Assembly: GCA_036924285.1 (NCBI GenBank)
Contig: JAYKYS010000011.1
Location: 620,001-684,000 of the forward strand
Origin: Asterella californica
Lineage: Eukaryota > Streptophyta > Marchantiopsida > Marchantiales > Aytoniaceae
Direction of reading: 5' to 3'
DNA length: 64,000 bases
The notes beneath the pieces are model-generated. The model was not told the origin of the DNA, searched no databases, and saw only the letters and a list, made by a program, of their open reading frames with translations. This document shows positions 13,370-24,479 of this stretch, one piece after another; positions within the stretch are counted from its first letter, which is position 1; each line of letters opens with the position of its first letter. The translations under genes and the position numbers were made by a program.

Positions 13370-15806
13370 ATGGGTAAATCGGGGTCGTGGGAGGCAGCGC
13401 AGGAATCAGGGAACGGTGAAACCTTTGCTCGATCAGATGATCATGTAGAGCAAGCGAATCCTTTACAAACTTCCAATGAAGTCGACGATGATGGGCGTCC
13501 CAGACGTAAAGGTTGGCTCTACGGACACTGTTTCTTCCTCTTGGTTTTAGCTACAAGTAAACAATACCAGTTGCATGTCCAGATGTTCTGACCTGGAATT
13601 GTGTATCTCTACACTGGTGCAGGAACATTTTGGACAGGATCGGCTCATGCTATAACTGCATGCATAGGATCAGGAGTACTATCTTTGGCATGGGCAGTTG
13701 CTCAACTCGGCTGGGTGGCAGGGCCCTTGGTCAATGTTTCGTTTGCTATCATAACATACTATACTTCGATTCTCCTAGCCGACTCGTACCGCTACGTGAA
13801 TCCTGTAGCTGGGAGGCGCCTCTACACATATATGGATGCTGTAAAAGCATATTTAGGTGCGCAAGCTGTTGTGAGTCCGTGGAACCACGAACTTCTGGTC
13901 AATTTCGTTCATATCTGTCGAATATAGAATCCAGATTCCAGAGGCAGATGCTTTTCAGACACACAGAAGTTTGCGTTTCAGCGTCAGTTGGTGTCATTCG
14001 TGAGCCTAGTGTAGAAGAAGGAAGCATGTTTATCTTTCTTCCATCCATCCTGGTCGCTTCAGTTCTCGTGAGGTCTTCCGGCAAGGATGAGAAGCATTGT
14101 TACGTGTGTGTACAGGACGGGTGGACACGTTTGTATGCGGCCTCGTGCAGTATACCAACCTCTTTGGTGTGTGTGTGGGTTACACCATCACAGCCTCAGT
14201 CAGTATGGTGTAAGTTGGTTTCGTGGTTTGCTCTCAAATATTGCGTCTCCGTGTGCGTCTCTAGACGCATTCACCTCTCCATTCAACCTCCTCGCCATGA
14301 CAAAACAGGGTCCATCTGAAAAGAATTTTATCTGGTGCAGGGCAATCAAACGGGGCAACTGTTTCCATGACATCGGAAGGCAGGCGAAATGTCACGTGTC
14401 GAACAACCTGTACATGGGAATTTTCGGCGTAGCTCAAGTCATCTTCTCTCAAATCCCCGACTTCGCTGAGACTTGGTGGCTTTCGATTGTTGCTGCAGTC
14501 ATGTCATTTTCCTACTCGGGCATAGGCCTTGTCTTGATTCTCGTAAAACTTTTTGGTAAGAGTGGTCCCCGTACAGAGCTTGTACAGAGATGAATATCAA
14601 AGTATAAGATGTTTAAGTTCCGGAGTTGAAAAACTCCCCTCAGAGAGAACAGCTTCTAACGTACGACAGTGTTAAGGCAACTCTAACCAGGTTCTACGTG
14701 CGCATGAACTACGTAGGGGAAGGACACGCTCGAGGAACTGTTTCAGGCTGGTCGATAGGTGCCGGGAAGGATGAATATACCAGAGCGCAAAAAGCATGGA
14801 AGACCCTGTCCGCTGTAGGCGATATCGCTTTCGCGTACGGTTTCACTATAGTCCTATTCAACATACAGGTAATACCCTTCCCGTCACAAAGTACGATGCT
14901 ATCCCATCAACACCTTCCTACCACTTCTTCAGCGGAATAAAATAAAGCAAACTACATATGCAGCACGATCGTTTCCAGTGAGGATTTTTCGCTCGGTTCA
15001 GGCCAAACTCGGTAGTCCGAATCTGGAGTAATCCTGTTTCGTTGATTTCCAGGACACGCTGAAATCTCCTCCGGCGGAGAACAAGACAATGAGAAAGGTA
15101 GCATTAGCGTCGATTTTCACCTGCAGTGTCTTCTACTTGTCAGTGGGATGTGCTGGCTATGCAGCCTTCGGTAACCACGCGCCGGGGAATCTCCTCACAG
15201 ACTTCGGCTTCTATGAACCATACTGGCTCATCGACTTAGCCAACGCCTGCATCGTCGTTCACCTCGTTGGAGCGTACCAGGTACACTTAACTTCCGTCCT
15301 ATCCGACACCCTTTATCTGTCTGACATTCAAAGTACGTCCGTTTCACGGGAAGTCCACTTTCGGGTGGGTCGTCACTTGTGTCTTGCAGGTCTTCGCTCA
15401 GCCAGTTTTCGCTTTCTTCGAGAGCTTGATTTTAGGAAAGTGGCCAGAGAAGAGCTTTCTGTACAAGACGCGTAAGTTGTCCATACCTGCAATTGGTACA
15501 CTCCACGTAAACACCTTCCACCTGGTCTGGAGAACCATCTTCGTGATTATAACGACACTCATCGCTCTTCTGTTACCTTTCTTCAACAGTATTATGGGCT
15601 TGCTAGGAGCAGTGGCATTCTTTCCACTAGGTGTCTACTTTCCACTCCGAATCTACATGAAACGAACCAGCATGCAATCTTTCACATTTAAGTGGTGGTC
15701 CCTCAATGCTTTGATGGGTGCGTGCTTGCTTGTTTCCCTCGGTGCTGCGATCGGATCTTTCGCAGATATCCTGCAAGATACAAAGCATTACAAACCCTTT
15801 AAGTAA
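13370..15806 (+). CDS. Amino acid permease (AAP/AAAP family), seven exons
   Basis: Predicted plasma-membrane proton/amino acid symporter of the plant AAP type. Exons inferred from frame and GT-AG sites: 13370-13511, 13623-13856, 14116-14209, 14341-14555, 14717-14868, 15053-15280, 15390-15806. They total 1482 nt and give an uninterrupted 493-residue protein, a normal AAP length. Visible family hallmarks are TFWTGSAHAITACIGSGVL in the first membrane helix, QYTNLFGVCVGYTITASVS, the conserved FSQIPDF, GDIAFAYGFTIVL, the NPYWL-like EPYWLIDLANA, GAYQV, and VWRTIFVIITT near the C-terminus, ending in KPFK. The first 48 residues are a soluble acidic N-terminus ending RRKG. I chose the ATG at 13370; upstream in-frame codons have no better ATG. 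No lesions are seen. The substrate cannot be told from the sequence. Confidence 0.93.
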
Positions 15807-15829
15807 CAGAGCCAAGGCTCAACTCAGCT

Positions 15830-16740
15830 CAGCTTTCCAACACCTTAAAGGACACACAGCATTCTTACTAGTAAGTCTCTTCGAGACATCTTGAAGCATG
15901 GCCTGAAGGCTACGACGCTGTATCTTCAGCTCCCAAATTCTTAAGTACCAAGTTTTTTCTCGGTACGCAATGTATTGGTCTTTATTCTTTAATTTTCTTG
16001 TAGACTGTTCAAGTCCGGTCGTTCGACTCGCTAAGATAACCGTTAGTTTCCTTCCAAGCTTCATTCATCTCATTTCTCATCTCGCATGGTGACTCCAGAT
16101 TCTAGTCTCTTCATCAATTCGCTTTTCTGTATAACCAGTTGTGGTGCAACTTAAAGGTCATGAGTTCATCCTCCTTTCGCGCATGTGCGCACCAGACGAC
16201 GGAGTATCCACCCTCTGTCGTCTGCACTTTTGAAGTAACATACTGTCACGAAGCCTGGCAAGATCATTCCCAACAAGCTGTAACTGGAACACGAACCAAC
16301 TAGATGCTACCGCCTCATCAGTGTTCTCAAATCATGGTGCTAGATGACGAAACCAGCGCTCGACATTTTCGTCAACTCACATGAGAGTTCACAGACTATT
16401 TACGCACTAACATCAAACACAGGACGCGGAGGTCCTCATTACCCAAGAGAGAGTCACCATCAGAATGCCCACCAACGACAAAACCGGTCGTACAGTAAAC
16501 AATTGCTTGAACAGTGGCCACAAGATACTGTCCTGCTGCTTCACTTGACATCTAGTAGCTAGTTGTGATCCTTACAGTTCACTACTAACATTTCATCAGT
16601 AAATTCTCAGGTTAGAGTCGACGAACATGTGAACGATTAACTGACCTTTCAGTCTTGTTCTCAACCTGAGCACAAGTCCACCTGCACAGGAGACGTAGGC
16701 AAGCTTTGTTTCGGAGTATCCAGGTATCCAGTATCCAGTA
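15830..16740. other. Intergenic sequence between the permease and the SET gene
   Basis: No coding signal. It contains an imperfect foldback near 16193-16224 and a short microsatellite of the 7-mer gtatcca at about 16717-16746, close to the 3' end of the minus-strand SET gene. Confidence 0.5.
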
Positions 16741-16750
16741 TCCAGGTTGA

Positions 16751-17317
16751 TCAATCCATAATATCCAAGTTTGCAAACTTCTTTTCCCAGTTCGTAATTT
16801 CATCCTCCTCCTCGTCGTCTTCCTCCTGCTCGTCACCTTCGAACCGCAGATTCCCGTAGTAAATGAACAGTTCCTCTCCTGCAGGGATAAAAGAAGTCGT
16901 CGTATATTCAATCGTCAATTGTCCGGCCGCAATTTATACGAGACATTGGCGGCTCGTCGACTGGAGTTGAATATGCTGCCCAACCCTAATGCCAGTGCCA
17001 TGTCTCCATTTTTGCCTTTGACCCCGGGACCCCAATCCCATGTGTATATATAGTTCTTCAACTCGCTCTGGTCCATTCCCCTCCTGTACTGCTCCGCGGG
17101 AATGAGCAAAACGGGTGAGATCTCTACGAGACTCCCTCTGGGGACGTCTCTTGTAGCGTACACACCTCGACCTCTTGCAGGCGTCGACCGAATCTGGAGT
17201 TCGAATGGATTCAGATGAGGTATCGGAGGAAGATTGACGCTCTCAGAAGAGCTGAACGAAGTGAGACCTTCGACCTTACCTGCAGAAGGCAGCTCCCGAC
17301 AGTTCACGGGACGACAT
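16751..17317 (-). pseudogene. SET-domain protein methyltransferase, apparently damaged
   Basis: The minus strand encodes a short SET-domain protein of the kind with a core STPARGRGVYATRDVPRG, then PVLLIPAEQY, then MALALGLGSIFN, and later IPAGEELFIYYGN followed by an acidic tail ending at a stop at 16753-16751. Such proteins are predicted lysine methyltransferases. Two problems are visible. The normally invariant Asn-His-Ser of the SET pseudoknot reads FNSS, so the His is missing. The frame before LTIEYTT is shifted by one base near 16920, with no possible intron. The N-terminus is also unclear: the only good ATG (17317-17315) gives 12 codons, then a strong donor, and the in-phase acceptor would leave a 28-base intron, too short to be normal. 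Either a decaying gene or assembly errors. Confidence 0.6.
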
Positions 17318-17890
17318 GCTCCCTGTAATCACTTTCCCACAGTTCAGAAAGAAAGACAGCTTTACTGCATGCTTGCCTGCGGGGTTCGTTCGTTGCTGCG
17401 TTTACAGAGCAGATGAGAAAATGACTCTAGTCCATCGATCCGAATTCAGCATATCCTCAGTTTCATCCTCGCTCGCTCTCGCTCTTGCGCGCTACGAATA
17501 CACACATCTTTATTGCAATCAGACAAATTATAAATTTCAGTTGAGCATCGATCCGGAAGGAGCATTGGCTCTTCAGCCTCCTCGAAGGATCCAATCCTCG
17601 TGGCTGATTTGTTCACAGTGTTCGGGGCCCGGGAGACTAGACAGAAGCAAGAAGGTTTAGGGTACAAGATGAGCGAGCGCACATAATGAACCTGCTTGCT
17701 CATGACTACGGCGGATTGTATGATAAATTCTTTTTTAAAAGGGAAAAAGCATAAGAGAAAAGTGGGACATAAGTGGGACAAGTAAGATAACAGTAAAATG
17801 GACATATCAATAAACTTTTACTCTTATCAGTAAAAAGCTAGCGAACCCGTCAGTTTAGAAGACAAAATAGTTGCAGAAGTGGAACCTTGC

Positions 17891-18020
17891 AGCTGTGATA
17901 TGGATTTACAAATAAATTCTGGTGGACTCTCGTGAGATTAATGCTATTTTAAATCTTGATTAGCGATCTTATACATAGTGAGTTAGCCGTTATACTGTAG
18001 TCATCATGAGTAACTATCAC
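17891..18020 (+). repeat. Dispersed repeat family C, copy 1
   Basis: The stretch from 'tggatttacaaataaattc' through 'gttagccgttatac' is matched, diverged, at 31828-31955. No coding capacity. Confidence 0.7.
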
Positions 18021-18224
18021 TGTAACCGAACCGTTGTTACCTTTAGATTGGAACGAAATTGAGTTCTCCGCTATTGTGAGCTCCGTTCTTCTCAGTTGGA
18101 GGAGTCTCCTTTCTCTTTTGAATCTTTTGAATCGCGATCCGTTGCATTCAAGCATTCAAGCTTCATCATTAAGTGCGGATCATTTGTTCGATAACATGTG
18201 CGGTGTTCATTCTTGTACTTCGTG

Positions 18225-18240
18225 CTAAACCCTAAACCCT
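18225..18240. repeat. Telomere-type (telo-box) motif
   Basis: Two and a bit copies of the plant telomere unit ctaaacc. In plants such short motifs are common in 5' regions of growth-related genes; no such gene starts here, so it may be incidental. Confidence 0.5.
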
Positions 18241-18576
18241 TTGACATACACAGACAAGACATGAGATTGCTTCACAGTGGGTTCGTGCTCGTTCGTTCTA
18301 AGGAGTGAAGCCTTATACAAGCAGAAGGATATTGCTTCACTAAGAGAAAGTCGATTTTTTACGAGCTACGGGGAGCAGTGGACTGATTCAGATATATATG
18401 TGAACTTAAATCCAGTTAGACTTGCAACGAACTCGTGAACGATAAAATGGAGAAACTATGTTGCAACAAGGATTTAACATAACATTTACTCAATCTCGTA
18501 AAAGACATAATCCTTCGATTTGATACTTTTTAAAACATGTAGTGATTGTTACCATAAAGCCAATGGACTTGCAGGT

Positions 18577-18869
18577 TGTCACGTCAGTTTGGCACCTCGG
18601 CTAGGTTGACCGAGTGCAAAGTGGCGCATCCCGGTAAGGCCGTTAGTGCCGTTAGGGCGAGTTGATGGGAGAGCCCACTAGGGATATACTTCGCATGTAG
18701 GGCTTGGAGGCCTTAGTTCTTCGAGTTGAGCCTTCAAGCTCCAGGCTATGGTGGATAGTCTAGTTGAGTGTAACCCGGATTCTCTTCGTGCTTAGAGTGG
18801 GTTTGGCTTGACCATTTGTGAGTAATCTTTGTTGTAGTGTTGGAGATGGTAATTTCTTTGTTCAGATTA
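18577..18869 (+). repeat. Left long terminal repeat (segment Y)
   Basis: Begins TGTCACGTCA. The last TTCA is followed by gatta, which is also shared with the right copy. By eye there are 15 differences from the right copy over 293 bp, 14 of them transitions. Unlike the right side, it is not preceded by the ~106 bp segment X, so the left end may be truncated. Confidence 0.85.
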
Positions 18870-20640
18870 GTCGAAGAACTGAGTGCAGATCGAGATAGAG
18901 TTCAGTAAGAACCCGCCGATCTGAAATCGTCCGCTGGTATCTTCGGGCGTTGTCGTTCGTGCTTGATTGGTTGGACCTGTGATCGAGGTGTGTGGGCGCA
19001 TGGTACCTTGATGGTCGCAGATCGATTTGCTGTTGTTGAGGTCTAGTGGAGATTTTTTTGTCGTGCGGAAGCGCTGCAGAAATTTTGCGAAATGTTCTTG
19101 AAGTGACTTGTTGGAGCCGGAGTGCGCGTTTGGGCGTGGCAGACGAAGTACTTGTCAATGTCAAGTCAGAGTGGGCTCTTTGGAAACGCATTGGAGAGAT
19201 GATTCTAGTGCACTAAGTTTCGTGGAGTTTGGCCGAGCATCGAGGAAGTTATGGCATGTCAAAGTTCGCTGTCGTGTGACTCGTAAGTGCAAAAAGGCTA
19301 GTTACGTCAGATTTTTATGCAATTTCGTGTGGAAACTCGAGTTTAGGAGTTTTCTTGTGTGTGTGCATTCGCGAAGTGTTTATGGTGCATTTGCGAATCT
19401 GTTGTAGTGGTGTTCGGGTTGGCTTTGAGTGTTCTTGCTGTTTTACGTCAGATTTTGGTTATCCGTGTGCACTTGCAAGCTGTTTTTGTTGTTTTGGAGC
19501 CTCTTTTGGTGCAATCTTGTGCAATTCGAGGTGGAGCCGAGCCTCTTTTGGTGTGTTGTACTTGTTCTACTCTACTTCAAGCGGAGCGGAGCGGAGAGTG
19601 AGCGGGAGTGTCGAGGCTTCGAGGAGCAGAGGTGCGTGAGAGCAGAGTGCGAGAGTGCGGAGGCGGAGCAGAGCCTGAGCCCGAGCTCGCCGCAAGCCAG
19701 CTTGCTGGCGTGCGTGAGAGAGGTATCCAAGTTCTAGTTGTGTGAGAAGTGTAAAACCAGCTGGTCACCCATCCCAACACTATTTCTTGACCTGGACTCT
19801 TAACTCTGTAGTCTTAGCTTTGGCTTTACCACTAGACCAATAGCTCTTGGTGTCTTACAGGGATGCGTGCAAGTACTTATGGACTTGCATAAGGTAGTAG
19901 GAGACCTTCTCGCACGTTCCTAGAGGAGTGGTAGGGAGACTCCACAATATTAAGGGGAAGCTATAGTTGTGGTAGTGTTTGCCTATACCGTAGAGATGCG
20001 TATAGAGGCAGTTGGTGACAGTTGTCTTGGGTGAGCTAGTAGAGCTACCACGTGGATATTTTTGGAGCTACTAGAGATATGGACATCTAGTTAGTGATCT
20101 CAAGCATCAGTTATGACAGTTGGTGATCATATATTGTGCATGTGATCACCGACGGGGAGTCGTCAGTCCGGGTGGGGCTGGATTTCCCTTTATGTGAATG
20201 TTTGAGTGTGGAGGGTTATCGTTTGGACTTCTTGTGGTTGGAACCCCTCCATATTCTACTTCCTGTTTGTGAGTCGCGTTTGCTTGTGTTGGCGCTTGAC
20301 TTCCGGAGTGAGTTCACTCCAGTGTGCTGTCAGTAGTAAGGCTGGAGTTGCGGACCAGTCAGACTATCTTTGTCTCTCTCACGGTGCGGTTGGAAAGAGA
20401 CAAAGGTGAGACCAATAGACCGTGAGAGACTGCCTGTGATGATGGCAGATACAAGTTACCTTTACCTTGACCAATCCTAGTAGGAGATAGGTGAGCTCAG
20501 TAGGAGCGGGGTTAGACAAGTGGTGGTTACGGTGGTGATGGAGATTGCGACATTCCGGTTGGGGAGTGTGTTAGCGGGATTCTCTCATCACGAAGTTCTC
20601 GGGAGGTTCTGGTGGGGACTTCTCGGACAGTGGGTATACA
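18870..20640 (+). other. Retrotransposon 5' leader, no clear ORF
   Basis: A G/T-rich leader between the left LTR and the first Gag frame. It includes a purine-rich low-complexity patch (about 19560-19700, repeated gcggag/gagcag words). Several short frames overlap but none has a domain. The tRNA primer site expected immediately after the LTR was not recognised. Confidence 0.55.
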
Positions 20641-20649
20641 CAGAGTGGG

Positions 20650-22050
20650 GTGAGGTATCGACTACTTACACCATTGCCGTCGGTTGTTCCAGAGGACGAG
20701 TCAAACGCAGACAGCGCATTTTCTGATGGTGAGTCTAGTGTCTCCACACTGTTATTGTGGGACATGGACGAGATCTATGGGGTCACGAAGGGGCCTCGAC
20801 GTTACTCGGGTACAGTTGGTATCATTGAGTTGGATGACTTCATCCAGGAGTTAGACAGTTGGTGCGATCTGCAGCAGATGCGGAACCCACAGCTGTTTAC
20901 ACCCTTCATGACGTGGAAGGATTTGTTCCAACACTTGGAGGGATCGCCGATGGACGATTATCATGAGTTCAGGCGAGATTACAATGTTGAGATCGAGTTG
21001 TGGAGACAACATTGATCTCTCAACTACGTTTCTATCACTACTGGCGCAGTTTCAAGAGGCGTAGCATCTATGAATTCGGGTGCCAGTAGTAGTGATACAT
21101 CCACAAGTGACGGAGTGCTTACTACCAACGATGCGTCCACAAGTAGTGGAGCAGGTGGTAGTGTGAGCAGGATACCACCAGGGTTTAACCCTGTGGTTCA
21201 GTTCTTTCAATGTTTGAGGAAGAACTATCAAGGTGTGCGGACCGACAAGTTGAGGAGTCTGCAGGAGTTCCAGCGGAAGACTGGGGAGAGCCTACGCGAG
21301 GCGTTTACTCGCATGAGGCGGTTGATCAGCGTTATCCAAGAGGTGACGGAAGCATAGGCAGTCCAGTTCTGGTATGGGATACTAGACCGGGAGCTGCATA
21401 GGAGAGTTAGAGATGCTATTCTCCTTAGAGATACTGCTCCGACGTTGGCTGTTGTCATTGGTCTGGCTGAGCGGATTGAGCTCAACATGGTGGAGGAGAT
21501 GATGGTGGCTGCTGGGTTCAGCAAGGAGACACCACATGGAGCGACCATCTCTTCTCGAGGATCACAGGCTACGCAATAGAGTGGTGGTGGTGGTGGTGGT
21601 AAGGATCGTGCGGAGCAGTCACGATCTCGGAGAGGTGTTGGAGGATCTGATGGGCAGAATCCCATGCCGTCCTTCTCTAGTCAACAGCAAGCGGGTCCTT
21701 GCTGGACGTGTGATGGTCCTCATCAACAAAAGGACTGTCCACAGAGGAGAGGTGGTTATGAGACGTCAAGGACGTCTCAAGCAGTACCTAGGCAATGTGA
21801 GCAATATGGACGACCTGGTCACAATAGTGACCGTTGTTTTGATCTCCATCCCGAGTTGCTGCAAGGGAAGGTTGATCGTGGACGAGGCGGAGGAGCTCAA
21901 GGAGGCCATGGTGGTCGAGCTGGAGGTAGAGGTCCAGCACCTGGGAGAGGACCGGTCAGTCCACCGCCTGCTACGACGTCAGAAGCAGGTATCGTTGCTC
22001 GGATTGAGCAGTTGGAGCAGAGGATAGCTAGTATGGGTATGGCCTAGCGG
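20650..22050 (+). pseudogene. Retrotransposon Gag with CCHC zinc knuckles, interrupted
   Basis: The capsid-like part reads in pieces: 20650-21015, then 21016-21357 containing GFNPVVQFFQCLRKNYQG and LREAFTRMRRLISVIQE, then a further stretch to about 21575 after a TAG. A different frame from 21664 carries two zinc knuckles: CWTCDGPHQQKDC and CEQYGRPGHNSDRC. In the second, the usual second Cys is Tyr, as a single G-to-A change would give. A Gly/Arg-rich basic tail and a short coiled segment (RIEQLEQRIASMGMA) follow. The stops are at 21013-21015, 21355-21357 and about 21577. Gag would package the RNA in cytoplasmic particles. The true start codon is not identifiable. Confidence 0.75.
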
Positions 22051-22059
22051 AGATCAGGT

Positions 22060-23466
22060 GGAACAGAGACTTCCACGTCTTATGGAGGAGAAGGAGGTGA
22101 CTTCGACTTCATGGCTGGTGTGGCACAGATTGAGACATCTGCGGCAGTGACTAGAGATGCAGTACGTGTCTCTGAGCCACGAGGTGCGTCAGTGGAGTTG
22201 GATTCACTACGCGAGGAGGCTGGTAGACAATCCAAGCTTCCTCAATCATTCACGTTATCGGAGACGTTGAGGACCACATCTATGATTCCTAAACGATCTA
22301 CCGATGATGCAGTAGAGTTGGAAGCATCGACATCCGGGAGTGGGTGTGATGTGAGTCCACCCTCGACGTCTGTGGATGCGACGTCAAACCCGATGTTGAG
22401 AGCGACTACAGCAGTTTTGCGAGTCTCACTATTCTCAGCCACGGATATGAGAGCATTGGGAGTCAACTTGGCTCCAGTGTTCTAGTTGGCGGTCACGCTC
22501 AGTGAGAGCGAGGATGTAGTTACCTCTAGTGCTGAAGTAGTTCAGCGAGAGACGGTAGACGTGTCCATGGAGTCGAGGATCAAGACAGCTACCAGTGGTA
22601 CTTGGCAAGCGGCAGCTGCTAGGTTAGATGAGTTATCAGCTAGGCCGGCGATTGACCGTGCTGGTTTGGCACCATGTGTGGTGTTGTTGGACAACAGAAG
22701 TGGTATCTTCTGTTTGGTGGCACCTTCAGGGAAAGTGTATCGACCACAGAAGATCTTGTTAGACTCTGGAGCCCAACTGTTGATGTTGGAGAAGGCGGCT
22801 TGTATTGGTTTGGATCTGAAGAAGTCCGAGGTGGAGAGATGTCCATTCCAGTTGCAGACATCTCTAAGGGGATCAGGAGGTACAGCTCTACACATGACAC
22901 GTGAGATGTTGACGGTGAGAGTTCGACCAGATCATCTCACGAATGACTCCATGGTGGGGACCAAGGTCATTGTTATAGCCGTAGAGTCTTATGATGTATT
23001 AGTTGGAGGTGCTGTGTTATACCCTATGGGGTTCGTGATCGACTATTGGACAGAGACAGCATCTTACAGATCAGGTTGGCAGTCCGGTGAGGAACGAGTG
23101 ATCCGCTTACCAGTGCGGTTCAGTGCTAGAGTTGGGACGATGGAGCCTACACCAAGGACGATGGCATCCGTTGCAGGGTTCAATTCGGTCATCACTTGGC
23201 CGAGCGAGTTGTTGGAGGACAATGCCCATGCGGAAGATACTCCGGTCTTTGAGGAGATGGAGGACATGCCTAGCATGTCTACGTTAGTACCATCTGCCTT
23301 GGATGTTTCACTCTGGAGTTCGAGTGGAGAGTTCCAGCAGTATGCTGATCAGTTGGTGCAGCAGGCTTGGAGTGAAGCCTTTGTACCACCAGTAGAGGAA
23401 CAAAGGGTTGTTCTTGCTACTGGCCCTGTGACCTTATCACCGTTGGATACGACTCTCATTGTGTGA
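22060..23466 (+). pseudogene. Retrotransposon linker and aspartic protease region
   Basis: The first part (22111-22485) is Ser/Thr/Glu-rich and probably disordered. The following frame (to 23466) holds the protease: the active-site segment ILLDSGAQLLMLEKAA lies near 22756-22800, preceded by KVYRPQK and followed by hydrophobic strands including VIAVESYDVLVGGAVLYPMG, which fits the C-terminal part of the retropepsin fold (consensus D-S/T-G at the front, hydrophobic-Gly near the end). The protease would process Gag-Pol. About 150 residues with no recognised domain link it to the methyltransferase. One TAG (22483-22485) and one TGA (23464-23466) interrupt the frame. Confidence 0.75.
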
Positions 23467-24438
23467 CAGTATCCAGAAAAGGGTGTATGTGTGCTGGAGC
23501 TGTTTGGAGAGATCAGCACAGGTTTGGCTATGATATTGCAAGCAAGCATACAAGTACATCGATACTTGTATGTGGAGAGAGATGAGATTACGGGATGCGT
23601 CTCATTGCAACATGTGGCACGTTTGGTGCAGAGATATCTTGAGTTGTTGTCCATATCAGCTGTTAGAGGATACCAACAAGCATTACCGTCAGATATTTCG
23701 CTGCTAGGGGCGCAGGATCTTACATTTGTTGACACCATTCACTTGATGATAGTCGGATGGCCATGTCAAGGTCACACGCGTGCTGGGAGAGGTCAGGGTT
23801 TACATGATCTGCGATCTAGGATGTTCTGGGAGATGTTACGGATCTTACGACATCTCCAGATGCATCAGGTGGATTCTCCAGCATACATCTTGGAGAACGT
23901 TCCTTTGTTGGGTGATGTTCGTACACAGATGATGACGAGTGTACACCAAGTGCGGTCTTGGGTTGGACCAGCAGTGTTGTTGGATGCAGCGAGAGTAGGA
24001 TCTCGTGCACATCGTCCACGGTTGTGGTGGACGAACTTGTTACGAGAGAGGTGCTTAAGCGCGCACACGATGAAGTGAGACGACCCGCGCATCTCACGGT
24101 TGATAGCATCTTGGATGCAGGACGACGATCTCAAGTAGTGAGAGTCGTCGATAGGCATGGATAGGCGTGAGTGTCGTCGATAGGCATAGTCGTCCATGGC
24201 AGTGATGAACCTAGTGGGACGGTCCATGATAGTGTTATCCACTTTGGTAAGCTTTCCAGCGTCACATGCTTACAGAGATGGAGGACCTGGGCTTGTGTGG
24301 GATGCTCAATTACAGCAGTTGGTGGAGCCCAATGTCGACGAGAGAGAGCGAGCGATGGGTTTCGCTACGGGTACGACGGCAGTAGCTTCGGTGTCGGAGG
24401 CTTCACGTCGTCAAGTATTGGGTCAAGCAATGGCTTGA
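23467..24438 (+). pseudogene. C5-cytosine DNA methyltransferase domain within the retrotransposon
   Basis: One continuous reading frame of about 320 codons contains the cytosine-5 methyltransferase motifs in canonical order. Motif I is LELFGEISTGLA (S-adenosylmethionine binding), followed by YLYVERDE (motif II-like acidic residue). Motif IV is GWPCQGHTRAGRGQG with the catalytic Cys codon at 23764-23766. Motif VI is ENVP at 23893-23904. Motif VIII is SRAHRPR at 24001-24021. A motif IX-like ERERAMGF lies at about 24340-24363. The type resembles the DNMT3/DRM de novo class in its PCQG..RGQG context. Stops at 24076-24078 and a cluster around 24136-24190, next to a small duplication of the words gtcgtcgataggcat, break the segment between motifs VIII and IX. 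It lies between protease and reverse transcriptase in the same orientation, so it is part of Pol rather than a nested gene. Confidence 0.9.
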
Positions 24439-24479
24439 ATTGCTTGACATGGATTGTTAGTTTTGGATTGACTTAGCAG

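Noticed and set aside
13630..14319. 229-codon frame overlapping the permease
   Set aside because: It runs through exon 2, an intron and exon 3 in the wrong frame; the permease exons fit splice sites and the family sequence.
17446..17805. 119-codon minus-strand frame upstream of the SET gene
   Set aside because: No domain; the frame overlaps the probable promoter/leader and has no splice sites joining it to the SET exon in phase.
19577..19780. Arg/Ser/Thr-rich frames in the retrotransposon leader
   Set aside because: Low-complexity purine-rich DNA on the other strand; no Gag or other motif.
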